Part shown: piece after piece, positions 36,876-44,773 of the stretch
Layout: each line of letters begins with the position of its first letter
Position numbering within the stretch: the stretch's first letter is position 1
Source of the DNA: CSP1-4 sp963777975
Lineage (GTDB): Bacteria > Chloroflexota > Limnocylindria > Limnocylindrales > CSP1-4
Assembly (NCBI GenBank): GCA_963777975.1
Contig: CAVZSO010000003.1
Coordinates: forward strand, 383,261-447,260
DNA length: 64,000 nucleotides
Direction of reading: 5' to 3'
Notes under the pieces: generated by a model
The model's input: only the letters and a program-made list of their open reading frames with translations
Databases searched by the model: none
Told to the model about the DNA's origin: nothing
Position numbers and translations under genes: made by a program

Positions 36876-37579
36876 TCAGGTGGCCAGTGCGGTAGCGGCA
36901 GCGCTGGGCAGTGCCAGCGGCTCGACGTGGACGCGCACGCTCGAGCCTTCAGGACGTCGGGCGTTCGCCGACGAGCGTCGAGCACGATGACCAGCCCGAC
37001 GACGATGAAGAGAAGCGGCCAGAAGACGTCGAGGTCCGGCAGCCAGGGGACCTGGTCCGAGAGCTGGGTGACGCCGATCAGGCCGAAGAAGACGGCCATC
37101 AGGAGGGGCCAGCGACGGCGCCGACCCTGCGACCGGCCCATGAGCCAGATGAGCCCGAAGCCGATGGCGAGGGCGACCGACGTCCAGCCATCACCGTGGA
37201 GCAGGCCGAGGTCGCCGAGCAGGTCGGGCACGAAGAGGGCGATCAGGAGGATCGTCGGGGTCACTGCCCAGCGCGCCTTCCAGAGGATCGAGGCGGCCGC
37301 GAAGAGGCCGGCCAGGACGCCGAGGACGATGGCTGAGAGCGAGATCGGCGTCAGCTGATCGACGAGCAGGGCGAGGCCAAGGAGGAGCAGGAAGATGCCC
37401 AGGATGGGGATGTGCCGCCGTGGCGACCATTCGAATGTCTGCCACTCGATGCCATACCCGCTCGACGGATCCCAGCTGGCGCGCTGCCCGGCGCCGACGG
37501 GATCAGGGCCACGGTCCCAGGCCGGTCGGTCGATGCGGGTCACGCCTGGGTCGTCGGGGGGTGGGTTCGAGTCCGTCAT
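36876..37579 (-). CDS. LiaF/LiaI-like transmembrane protein, possible C-terminal frameshift
   Basis: About 234 aa. An N-terminal soluble region (MTDSNPPPDDPG, ending HIPILG) leads to at least five hydrophobic helices in short hairpins: IFLLLLGLALLVD, LSAIVLGVLAGLFAAASILW, PTILLIALFVPDLLG, and PLLFIVVGLVIVLDARRR. This is the pattern of DUF5668/LiaF-like membrane regions that act in envelope stress sensing. The annotated frame continues past 36960 as Cys/Ser-rich, unnatural sequence. A one-base shift near 36955 gives VRVHVEPLALPSAAATALAT and a stop at 36878-36876, which I prefer. It is a stand-alone gene convergent with the acetyltransferase. Confidence 0.62.
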
Positions 37580-37619
37580 CCGGCAACGCCACTGACCGGG
37601 ACAGTGCGGCCGGCGAGCG

Positions 37620-39188
37620 TCACCTCACCGCCTCCGTCATGGCGAAGATGTCGGGCCCATCCCGCCGCGCCACGCGACCGGCGCCGCCGATCCAGCCGCC
37701 GGACGGGTCGCTTCGGCGTGCCAATGCTGCCGGCGACAGGAGCAGCCGCTCCCAGCCATCGTCGGCCAGATCGCGGAGCGTGTCGCTGGCGACGATCAGG
37801 CTGCGTTCCGCGAGCGCAGCAGCCTCGCCCGTGAGGTGGCCGACGATCCTCGAACGGGTCAGGGATGCGGCCGCCGCGACGGCTTGGCGGATCTCGTGGC
37901 GTGCCGTGGCGATGCCCGCCGTCGACGGCCGCCGGATGGCGACCACGGCGTCGTCGGCGCCGGCTAACCAGGTCGGCAGCGCCAACGGCCAGGCCGGGTC
38001 GGCGTCGGAGTCCTCGGGCTCGACGAAGAGCAGCCGCAGACCCGGGTAGAGCAGCCGACGGAGGCCGACCTCGACAAGGCCGGGCATGAACGCGAGGGGC
38101 GCGCCAAGGTCCCCGCCGGCGAGCGCGCCGAGCAGCAGGCGGTCATCGACCACGCCGGCGCCGCGCGAGAGCTCGACCCCGATGGCCTGCAGCGCCAACG
38201 AACGACCGATGCGATCGGCGACCTCGAGTGGCTCACCACGGGCGACCTCCGGGGCCATCGCCAGTGGCCCCGGCCCGACGGCCAGATCGACGCCGGCCCG
38301 GGCCATGAGCCGCGCAGCGAAGACGTGGTCGGCGATCGCCCGGGCCGGCTCGATGCCGAACTCGACGACCGTCTCGAGGGGATCGGCGAAGACGAGGTCG
38401 ACGCGCTCGAAGGCGGCCACGACCGCCTGGTCCGGCGAGGCCAGGCCGATCGATTGGGTGGCGAGCCGGACGTACGAGCCACGCTCTGCGGCGGCCTCGT
38501 CGACGGCGGCACGAAGCACGCCCAGGCCGCGCTGGCTGCCGGCCGGTGCCAGTTCCGGGTCGTCGGTCGGATCCTCCGGCTCGGGCTCGTCGCCAAGCCG
38601 TCGGCGAAGCTCGCGGTCGGCCGGCACACGCACCCGGACGAGGTCGGCACCGGCGGCGATGGCGTCGGCCGCCGCCAGTGCGGCCGGACCCGCCGCGCTC
38701 AACGGAAGATCGATGCCGAGCGCCGGCCCCATCAGGTCACCGATGACCGCCCTCAGCTCGGTGCGCGCCGTGCGGTTGGCGTCGAACCGCTGCCAGGCGT
38801 TGTCCAGCCAGGCGGCGAGCGTCGACTCTGCCTCGCGACGCCGGTCGGGCTCGCCGAGCAGCTCGGCCTCGAGGGCCAGGTCGACGTGGCCGGCCGCGAT
38901 GTCGAGCGCCAAGGCGGCGGGCTCCATGTCGTACTCGTGGGCGGCGACCGCGAACGGCAGCCCGATGCCGCCGCCCAGGCGGGCCGGACCCAGGGCGGCC
39001 AGGCGGTCGACGACCTCGACCGCCAGCGGCCGACCGGAACGGTCGAGCCCCGTCACCCCGACCAGCCGAAGGACCGCTCGCTCGCAGGCCAGCGTCGTCT
39101 CGTCGCGCGCGGCAGCCGACAGCTCGGCGGCGTATGCAGCGGCTCGTTCGCGCACCGCCCTGGCTCGGGCGTCGAGGTCGACCACCAT
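37620..39188 (-). CDS. Lysine 5,6-aminomutase alpha-subunit-like (KamD-like) protein
   Basis: A 522-aa protein resembling the TIM-barrel alpha subunit of D-lysine/L-beta-lysine 5,6-aminomutase. Comparable blocks are TLACERAVLRLVGVTGLD, LGGGIGLPFAVA, AADAIAAGADLVRVRVP, GVLRAAVDEAAAERGSYVRL, FADPLETVVEFGIEPARAI, and near the end LADDGWERLLLSP with a Gly-rich turn. It diverges strongly from clostridial KamD in the substrate regions. The partner subunit KamE, which carries cobalamin and the PLP lysine, is not found in the window. The gene starts three bases after the P1 peptidase stop, so the two are co-transcribed. It may be a specialised mutase subunit or a repurposed barrel. Confidence 0.55.
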   Translation of the reverse strand: MVVDLDARARAVRERAAAYAAELSAAARDETTLACERAVLRLVGVTGLDRSGRPLAVEVVDRLAALGPARLGGGIGLPFAVAAHEYDMEPAALALDIAAGHVDLALEAELLGEPDRRREAESTLAAWLDNAWQRFDANRTARTELRAVIGDLMGPALGIDLPLSAAGPAALAAADAIAAGADLVRVRVPADRELRRRLGDEPEPEDPTDDPELAPAGSQRGLGVLRAAVDEAAAERGSYVRLATQSIGLASPDQAVVAAFERVDLVFADPLETVVEFGIEPARAIADHVFAARLMARAGVDLAVGPGPLAMAPEVARGEPLEVADRIGRSLALQAIGVELSRGAGVVDDRLLLGALAGGDLGAPLAFMPGLVEVGLRRLLYPGLRLLFVEPEDSDADPAWPLALPTWLAGADDAVVAIRRPSTAGIATARHEIRQAVAAAASLTRSRIVGHLTGEAAALAERSLIVASDTLRDLADDGWERLLLSPAALARRSDPSGGWIGGAGRVARRDGPDIFAMTEAVR

Positions 39189-39191
39189 CGA

Positions 39192-40457
39192 TCAGCCCAT
39201 GCCCGGCGGGAGGTGGGCGGGTCGCCCGGCGGCCTGGAGCAGCTCGACCACGCGACGCAGCGGCAAGCCATGGATGACATGGCCGTCGCGGCCCTCGACC
39301 GTATCGGCTGCGACGAGGCTATCGAGGGCGGCTTCCTCGGCGGCCTCGCCGGCAGCAGCGAAGAGCGGGTCGATGTAGGCGTCCGTGAGCATGGTCCGCT
39401 CGATCAACGGCCCCGCGCTGTGCGCGACGCGGCCGGCCGTCGAGAAGGCCAGGAAGATGTCGCCGCTGCCATTGCCCGCGATACCGCCGGTGCGCGCCAT
39501 GCCGAGGCCGGCACGCCGGGCCAGCCGCTGTAGCTGGCGACCGTCGAGCGGCGCGTCGGTGGCGATGACGAAGATGACGGAGCCGCTCTCCGGTCGGTGG
39601 ACATCCGGCCCGCCGCGCCGCGCGTAGCCCTCGGCGACCAGCGTCGGCCCGACGCGCACGCCGTCGATGACCAGCTGCTCGAGCCAGCCGTAGTTCGTGA
39701 GCGCCAGCGCCGCCACCGTGTAGGCAGCCGATCCAGCGGCCTCGCGCGAGGTCGGGACGAGCGTCGGCGCCTCGTCGGTCGCCGGCACGACGCGTCGCGA
39801 TGCCGACCCGATGCCGCCCTTCAGCTCGTGACAGACCATGCCGGTGCCGGCCCCGATGGCGCCGCCGATGACCCGCCCAGCCTCTGCGCCGCGCGCGGCA
39901 TCGATGGCCGCCCGAACGTCGTCGACATCGACCTGGACGTGGCGCGCATCGTTCAGGAAGGAGTCCGAGCACTCGGCCACGACCGGGATCATCCAGTGGT
40001 CGGGGTCGGTCGCTGGCGCCTCGTCGACGAGGATCCGGATGGCGGCGTCATAGACCCGCCCGACGGCCATCGTCGAGGTCAGGAGGATGGGGCCCTCGAA
40101 GGCGCCGAACTCGTCGATCTGGGTGCGGCCGCTGACCTCGCCCGCGCCGTTGAGGACCGCGATCCCCGCCTGGATCGGATGGCTGGTGAGGGTCTCGATG
40201 TCGCCCGGCAGGATGGCCGTCACGCCGGTCCGCGCCGTGCCGCGACCCGCTGGCGGTCGCGGCTCATCGCGCCAGACGGTGGCGTGGCCGACACGCACGC
40301 CGGCTACGTCGACGATGGAGTTCGTGGGTCCGGTCGGCATCAGGCCGATGACGATCCCGAGATCGCGCGGGCTGCACCGCGCCGGAGGCGGTCCGCCGGC
40401 CCCTGACGACGGCGCGGGGCCCGTTCGGGGGTGCGCTGCTGCGCGGTCGTCGGTCAC
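39192..40457 (-). CDS. P1 (S58/DmpA) family aminopeptidase
   Basis: N-terminal-nucleophile hydrolase of the DmpA/BapA group, 421 aa, cleaving N-terminal residues from peptides; known members accept D- and beta-amino acids. The proenzyme is split autocatalytically. The ATDAPL strand block (299-304) lies just after SGS, so cleavage at Gly292-Ser293 would make Ser293 the new N-terminal nucleophile and give a ~129-residue beta chain, the usual size. IAGNGSGDIFLAFST (326-340) and the N-terminal PTGPTNSIVDVAGVRVGH (41-58) are also conserved. The GTG start at 40457 follows GGGGAGG. It is 64 bp after the M55 gene and three bases before the KamD-like gene. Confidence 0.88.
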   Translation of the reverse strand: MTDDRAAAHPRTGPAPSSGAGGPPPARCSPRDLGIVIGLMPTGPTNSIVDVAGVRVGHATVWRDEPRPPAGRGTARTGVTAILPGDIETLTSHPIQAGIAVLNGAGEVSGRTQIDEFGAFEGPILLTSTMAVGRVYDAAIRILVDEAPATDPDHWMIPVVAECSDSFLNDARHVQVDVDDVRAAIDAARGAEAGRVIGGAIGAGTGMVCHELKGGIGSASRRVVPATDEAPTLVPTSREAAGSAAYTVAALALTNYGWLEQLVIDGVRVGPTLVAEGYARRGGPDVHRPESGSVIFVIATDAPLDGRQLQRLARRAGLGMARTGGIAGNGSGDIFLAFSTAGRVAHSAGPLIERTMLTDAYIDPLFAAAGEAAEEAALDSLVAADTVEGRDGHVIHGLPLRRVVELLQAAGRPAHLPPGMG

Positions 40458-40521
40458 GGTGCCTCCCCGGTGCGCCGGCTGGCCCCGCGGACCATCAGGA
40501 CGCTGTCGCGATGATAGGCGC

Positions 40522-41355
40522 TCAGTCGGCCACCAGGCCCGCGAGGCGAACGGCGCACACGAAGGCTCGAAAGGCCTCCACGCCGTCGGCAGCGTCATAG
40601 ACCACGCCGCGATCGCCCTCGCGGCGCATGCCGGGCATGACGGCGGCATAGTCGGCCTGCGCGGCCAGGCCGAAGTCGATGCCCACGCGGATGGGGGCCG
40701 GCAGCACGAGCGGCGTCATCGTCGGGTCCGAGGCTGCTGCGCGCTCGACCGCCCGACGTGCGCCGGCCTGGACGAGCTCGCGGGCGCGGCTGGGGTGGAG
40801 TGAGTCGGCGGCGTGGCCCGAGACGGCCCGCTTGACCACGACGCGCTCGGCGCCCGGCAGCCAGTCGGCGACCTCCTCGGCCAGCGCGTCATCGCCCGCG
40901 ACCATGCCGACCGGTACGCCAAGGGCTCCGAGGTACGACCCGTTGATGCCGTACTCGCCGACCGGCCGGCCCGAGAGGGTGGTCAGGGTCGGGCCGCCGC
41001 TGTAGGTGTGGGCGATGGTTCCGCGTGGATGGCCGGCGCGAGCGTGGTAGCCGACGAAGATGGCCACGCCGAAGCCGGCCACCGCGGCCGCCTCGACCAT
41101 GCTGTACGGCTTCTGCCCCTGGACCAGCCGCGCGGCTGGATGGACCTTCTCGGGCGTCAGGTTGTACATGCCGCCGTGCGAGTCGTTGACCACGACCTCG
41201 GTCGCGCCGCCGGCCAACGCCCCTTCCACCGCCGCATTCGTCTCGCCGATCATCAGCTCGACGGCGGCCGGGTAGTCGCGATCGGTGCGACCCGTGGGAC
41301 CCGGATGGCTGACGCCGGCGATGCCTTCCATGTCGACCGACACGTAGACCTTCAT
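40522..41355 (-). CDS. M55 family D-aminopeptidase (DppA-like)
   Basis: Zinc peptidase removing N-terminal D-amino acids, 277 aa. The metal ligands of DppA are all in place: Asp8 and Glu10 in SVDMEGIAGV, His60 in NDSHGG, His104 in GYHARAG, a candidate catalytic His116 in TIAHTYSGG and Glu134 in GEYGINGS. DppA forms a ten-subunit ring. The ATG overlaps the moaDE stop by four bases (ATGA) and GGGAG precedes it, so the gene is coupled to molybdopterin synthase. With the P1 peptidase downstream this suggests processing of peptides containing D- or beta-residues, such as peptidoglycan pieces. Confidence 0.9.
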   Translation of the reverse strand: MKVYVSVDMEGIAGVSHPGPTGRTDRDYPAAVELMIGETNAAVEGALAGGATEVVVNDSHGGMYNLTPEKVHPAARLVQGQKPYSMVEAAAVAGFGVAIFVGYHARAGHPRGTIAHTYSGGPTLTTLSGRPVGEYGINGSYLGALGVPVGMVAGDDALAEEVADWLPGAERVVVKRAVSGHAADSLHPSRARELVQAGARRAVERAAASDPTMTPLVLPAPIRVGIDFGLAAQADYAAVMPGMRREGDRGVVYDAADGVEAFRAFVCAVRLAGLVAD

Positions 41356-42212
41356 GCGCTCCCCTTCCCTGTCGAGGCCGGACCGTCGGGCGGCGCGGGG
41401 CCGTTCGGCGGCGTCTCGTGGTCGGGTGGCGGCGTCCCATGGTCGGGTGGCGCCGCCGGCCCGCTGCGGGCCGGCGCCCCGAGCCAGACGCTGCCATCCG
41501 CGAAGCGCTCCGACTTCCAGATCGGGGCTCGCGCCTTGAGCTCCTCGATCGCGTAGCGGCACGCGTCGAAGGCTGCCCCGCGATGGGCGGCTGCGACCGC
41601 GATGGCCACGCTCGTTTCGCCCACGCCGACCGCGCCGACGCGATGCAGGATGGCCAGCCGATGGACATCGAAGCGGGACGCGATCTCATCGGCGATCGCT
41701 TCCAGGACGACCAACGCCATCGGCTCGTAGGCCTCGTAGTCGAGTCCGACGACGCGTTGGCCGGCGAAGCGCTCGGCTTCGACCTCCTGCCCTGGCGCCG
41801 GGGTGCCCGGCGACTCGCGCGTCACGCCGAGGAAGGTGACGATGGCGCCGTCGGCTGCGGTCGAGACCGCCGCGCGCAGCTCGGCCACGTCGGCATCACG
41901 GATCGGCTCGGGGCTGAGGGCGATCCAGCGGACGCGCGGCGGTCGCGGTGCCGTCGGCTCGTGCGGGGCACCACCGGCGACCGGCGGGATGAGGGCCAAC
42001 TCGTCGCCTTCCGCAAGCGGGTCGGTCGGCTCCGCGTAGACGGCGTTGCGAGCGAAACGCATCGAGGGACCCGCCGGAGCGAGGAGGGGGTGCTCAGCGG
42101 ACAGGACGTTCCAGGCATCTCCGATCGTCGCGCCATCGGGGACCTCGAGGGTCAGCTGACGCACCCCGAGCTGCTGGCGCTGGAGGGCGAAGAGGCGCAC
42201 GGTCAGATGCAT
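41352..42212 (-). CDS. Molybdopterin synthase, MoaD-MoaE fusion
   Basis: The 286-aa fusion would form both halves of molybdopterin synthase, which adds the dithiolene sulfurs to precursor Z. Residues 1-81 are MoaD (ubiquitin-like, RLFALQRQQL, ending in the pair Gly80-Gly81). After a short Pro-rich linker, residues ~93-245 are MoaE (VTFLGVTRES, YEAYEPMA, HRVGAVGVGE, AHRGAAFDACRYAIEELK, and the active-site Lys in PIWKSE). In Mycobacterium MoaX the fusion is cut after the glycines to free the MoaD tail; the same would be needed here. A ~35-residue Pro/Asp/His-rich tail ends the protein. It follows the membrane-protein gene by four bases and overlaps the M55 gene. Confidence 0.9.
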   Translation of the reverse strand: MHLTVRLFALQRQQLGVRQLTLEVPDGATIGDAWNVLSAEHPLLAPAGPSMRFARNAVYAEPTDPLAEGDELALIPPVAGGAPHEPTAPRPPRVRWIALSPEPIRDADVAELRAAVSTAADGAIVTFLGVTRESPGTPAPGQEVEAERFAGQRVVGLDYEAYEPMALVVLEAIADEIASRFDVHRLAILHRVGAVGVGETSVAIAVAAAHRGAAFDACRYAIEELKARAPIWKSERFADGSVWLGAPARSGPAAPPDHGTPPPDHETPPNGPAPPDGPASTGKGSA

Positions 42213-42216
42213 CGAT

Positions 42217-43044
42217 CTAGACCAGCAGGCCGGCGCCGAAGAGCAGCGCCGCGGAGACGATGGTGCCGGCAAGGACCGCCGCCGTGTCGATGTACAGGAG
42301 CCCGGTCGCCGACTCCATCGACCGGGTCTGTGCCGTCCGCAGCGCCATCGACGTCAGCACGATGGGAAAGACGATGCCGACGCCGAGCACGAGCCAGACC
42401 AGGAGCGTTTGCTGCCCGGCCAGCGCGCCGAAGGGCGCCTGCGCGACGATGCCCAGAGCGACCGAGCCGATGAAGACGGTGAGCTGCACGACGAGCGCGG
42501 CGAGCAGGAGCCGGACGGCGAGGATGAGCGGTCCTTCGCCGAGCTTGGGCGTCACGAGGTACCAGTGGCCCAGGATCATCGCCGCCAGCACCCCGCCGGT
42601 CACGCCCGAGAGCACGAGCAGCTGGACACCGATGACCCAGGCCGGCAACGTGGCGTTCCCCCATCCGAGCGCTGCGAACGCGATGGTCGCCAGTCCGGCT
42701 GCGATGGCAACGATGCCCAGACGATGGCCGTGGCCTCGGCGGAGGGCGATGGTCTCCAGCGCTAACACGACCGTGAACGTGATCAGGCCGATGCGACGGG
42801 CCTGGTCGAGATCCGGGCTCGGCGTGGCGACGGCGAGGCGGACGGGCAGCGGCAGCCCACCATCGAGCAGCGCGGTCAACCCCGCCAAGACGGTCGCGCA
42901 GGCGGCCACGAAACCGAGGTAGCCCGTCGAAGGGTCGGTGCGACGACGGAGCGCGACGATCATCGCGGTGGAGCCCATCGCGAGGCTGAAGAGGAGCGTC
43001 CAGTTGACGTAGGCAAGGCTCTCCAGCACGGATCGGTCGGGCAC
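42217..43044 (-). CDS. Polytopic membrane protein, first gene of the MoaDE operon
   Basis: A 275-aa protein of eight or nine predicted helices. Features are an N-terminal VNWTLLFSLAMGSTAMIVALRR helix, a long-loop region after residue 60, and the helix-end motif LGHWYLVTPKLGEGP, with His and Tyr that may bind a cofactor. Other helices are GSVALGIVAQAPFG and AGTIVSAALLFGAGLLV. No family could be named with confidence; NrfD/DmsC-type quinone anchors are a distant thought. The GTG start at 43044 gives a sensible N-terminus. Since it is immediately upstream of moaDE, with only four bases between, it may belong to a molybdo-enzyme pathway or simply share the promoter. Confidence 0.65.
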   Translation of the reverse strand: MPDRSVLESLAYVNWTLLFSLAMGSTAMIVALRRRTDPSTGYLGFVAACATVLAGLTALLDGGLPLPVRLAVATPSPDLDQARRIGLITFTVVLALETIALRRGHGHRLGIVAIAAGLATIAFAALGWGNATLPAWVIGVQLLVLSGVTGGVLAAMILGHWYLVTPKLGEGPLILAVRLLLAALVVQLTVFIGSVALGIVAQAPFGALAGQQTLLVWLVLGVGIVFPIVLTSMALRTAQTRSMESATGLLYIDTAAVLAGTIVSAALLFGAGLLV

Positions 43045-43149
43045 CGAGGGAGTGTAGCGAACGGGTTCCCGCGCTAGGCTTGGCGATAGCCCGGCGGGAT
43101 GGATCGCCACCGGGCGGCGACCGCCAGCATGCGATCCGGAGGCACCACG

Positions 43150-43890
43150 ATGGGCGAGCTCGGCTTCACGTTCACGTGGTATGGACACTCCTGTCTCGAG
43201 ATCGTGACCGAGGGCGGTCGCCTGATCCTGTTCGATCCCTGGTTCAGCAACCCGTCCTCGCCCAAGCCCGCAGCAGCGGTCGACCGGTGTGACGTGCTCC
43301 TCGTCTCACACGGCCATTTCGACCATCTCGACGTGGGCGACACCCTCGGCATCGCCAGCCGTCTGCGCCCCGCCTGGCCATGCATCCATGAGCTGAGCTT
43401 GTGGGCCGGACGACGCCTACCGGGCGGTATGGATCAGGTCACCGGCATGAACAAGGGCGGCACGTTCGACGCCGGCGGCATCGGCGTGACCATGGTCCAC
43501 GCGGACCACTCCGCAGGTGACATCCTCGGCGACCCCGCAGCCGGCAGCCCGAGCTACGTCGGCGAGCCAGTCGGCTTCGTCGTCGAGCTGGAGAATCGGC
43601 GACGTGTCTACTTCGCCGGCGACACAGACGTCTTCGGCGACATGAAGCTCATCGCCGAGCTGCATCGGCCGGACGTCGCCTTCCTGCCCATCGGCGATCA
43701 CTTCACGATGGGGCCGCGGGCTGCCGCGGCGGCGGTGGAGCTGCTTGGCGTGCAGACCGTCGTGCCGATCCACTACGGCACCTTCCCCATCCTGACCGGA
43801 ACGCCGGACCAGCTCCGCCTCGAGCTCGCGGCGCGGGGGCTCGCCTCGGTCGAGGTCCTCGCTCCAGCGCGGGGCGACGCCACGAGCTAG
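43150..43890 (+). CDS. MBL-fold metal-dependent hydrolase (UPF0173-like)
   Basis: A 246-aa metallo-beta-lactamase-fold hydrolase. The dinuclear metal site is plain: SHGHFDHLD (His54, His56, Asp58, His59), the HADHS motif, AGDTDVF with the bridging Asp, and IHYGTFPIL with the last His. This arrangement matches the UPF0173/UlaG-like group, whose members act on lactones, phosphodiesters or unknown substrates. GGAGG at 43138-43142 sits seven bases before ATG 43150, overriding a longer open frame. It is divergent from the MoaDE operon and convergent with the coiled-coil protein gene. Confidence 0.88.
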   Translation: MGELGFTFTWYGHSCLEIVTEGGRLILFDPWFSNPSSPKPAAAVDRCDVLLVSHGHFDHLDVGDTLGIASRLRPAWPCIHELSLWAGRRLPGGMDQVTGMNKGGTFDAGGIGVTMVHADHSAGDILGDPAAGSPSYVGEPVGFVVELENRRRVYFAGDTDVFGDMKLIAELHRPDVAFLPIGDHFTMGPRAAAAAVELLGVQTVVPIHYGTFPILTGTPDQLRLELAARGLASVEVLAPARGDATS

Positions 43891-43909
43891 GTTGCGCCGC
43901 TCCGGGTCC

Positions 43910-43928
43910 GGGCGCCGTCCGAGCGCCC
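43910..43928. terminator. Hairpin between convergent genes
   Basis: GGGCGC (43910-43915) and GCGCCC (43923-43928) form a 6-bp GC stem with a seven-base loop, between the MBL gene and the coiled-coil membrane-protein gene. No clear T-run follows. Confidence 0.4.
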
Positions 43929-43934
43929 TCCGCG

Positions 43935-44654
43935 TCAGGGGGCCGGACTGCTGCTCGGCGTGGGGCTGATGCTCGGCGTCGGGAGGTTCGTCGGGCCCGT
44001 CTGCCCATCGGCCTTGGCGCCGCCGGCCCACGGCGGCCGCCCCGGTCCGCGGATGACCTGATCGCCGATGGTGAAGACCGCGAAGTGGTCGGAGCCGGTC
44101 TCCTGGACCCCGGTCATGGTCACGCTCGTGCCGACGAGCGGCACCAGCGGGTTCGCATCGCCCCAGTAGCGCGGCGGACCGATGTCAAGGACGAGGGTCC
44201 CGGTGGCCGTTTGCAGCACATAGGCGGTCGTCCCGTCGGCCTCGGCCTGGACTGCGACCGTGCCGGTCTGCTCGGAGATCGCCTCGGCGACCTCGGGACC
44301 GCTCGCCTCCGACTGGCGGCGTTGCTCCTGGAGGGCGCGCTGGCGCTCCTTGCGCAGACGCTGCTGTTCCCGCTTCTCCGCCTGCCGCTGCTCGCGCTGC
44401 TGCTGCTTCTCCGCCTTCTTCTGCTGCCCGAACGCGTTGCCCTGCCCCGGCGAGGCGCCATCCCGGTCGGCGTCGGACTCGCCGCCACCAGGCAGGCTCG
44501 ACGCTGCCACCGCGCCCGCCAGCAACAGGATCATGGCCAGGACACCGAGGAAGGCGATCAGGCCGTGGTGGTCCGCGCTCGGCGCGGGCTGGCTTGGCGG
44601 GGGCGCCGCGGATGCTGCGTCGTCCATCGGTTCGGGAGCGCTGGCTTCAGACAC
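43935..44654 (-). CDS. Membrane-anchored coiled-coil protein with extracellular beta domain
   Basis: A 239-aa protein of unknown function. Residues near 30-50 form one membrane helix (LIAFLGVLAMILLLAGAVAA). A strongly charged Gln/Glu/Lys/Arg helix of about 50 residues follows (QQKKAEKQQQREQRQAEKR), probably a coiled coil. The C-terminal ~90 residues are beta-rich with AYVLQTATGTLVLDIGPP and GTSVTMTGVQETGSDHFAVF, an OB-fold-like pattern. The tail is Pro/Thr/Ser-rich. The start is a GTG at 44654; an ATG nine codons later is an alternative. It is on the same strand as the next gene, 120 bp downstream of it. Confidence 0.6.
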   Translation of the reverse strand: MSEASAPEPMDDAASAAPPPSQPAPSADHHGLIAFLGVLAMILLLAGAVAASSLPGGGESDADRDGASPGQGNAFGQQKKAEKQQQREQRQAEKREQQRLRKERQRALQEQRRQSEASGPEVAEAISEQTGTVAVQAEADGTTAYVLQTATGTLVLDIGPPRYWGDANPLVPLVGTSVTMTGVQETGSDHFAVFTIGDQVIRGPGRPPWAGGAKADGQTGPTNLPTPSISPTPSSSPAP

Positions 44655-44773
44655 GAGAGCAGCATACGACCGTGACAACGGCCATGAGGACGATGTGGTG
44701 CCGCTGGACACCACAGTTTCGCGTCCGCGGTTCTTGGCTGATGCCGGCGGAGCGGGGGCTCGCCGACCGATGT

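Noticed and set aside
37560..37585. GGTTCGAGTCC resembling a tRNA T-loop
   Set aside because: The flanking bases do not pair, no acceptor or anticodon arms exist, and the stretch is the start of a membrane-protein gene on the other strand.
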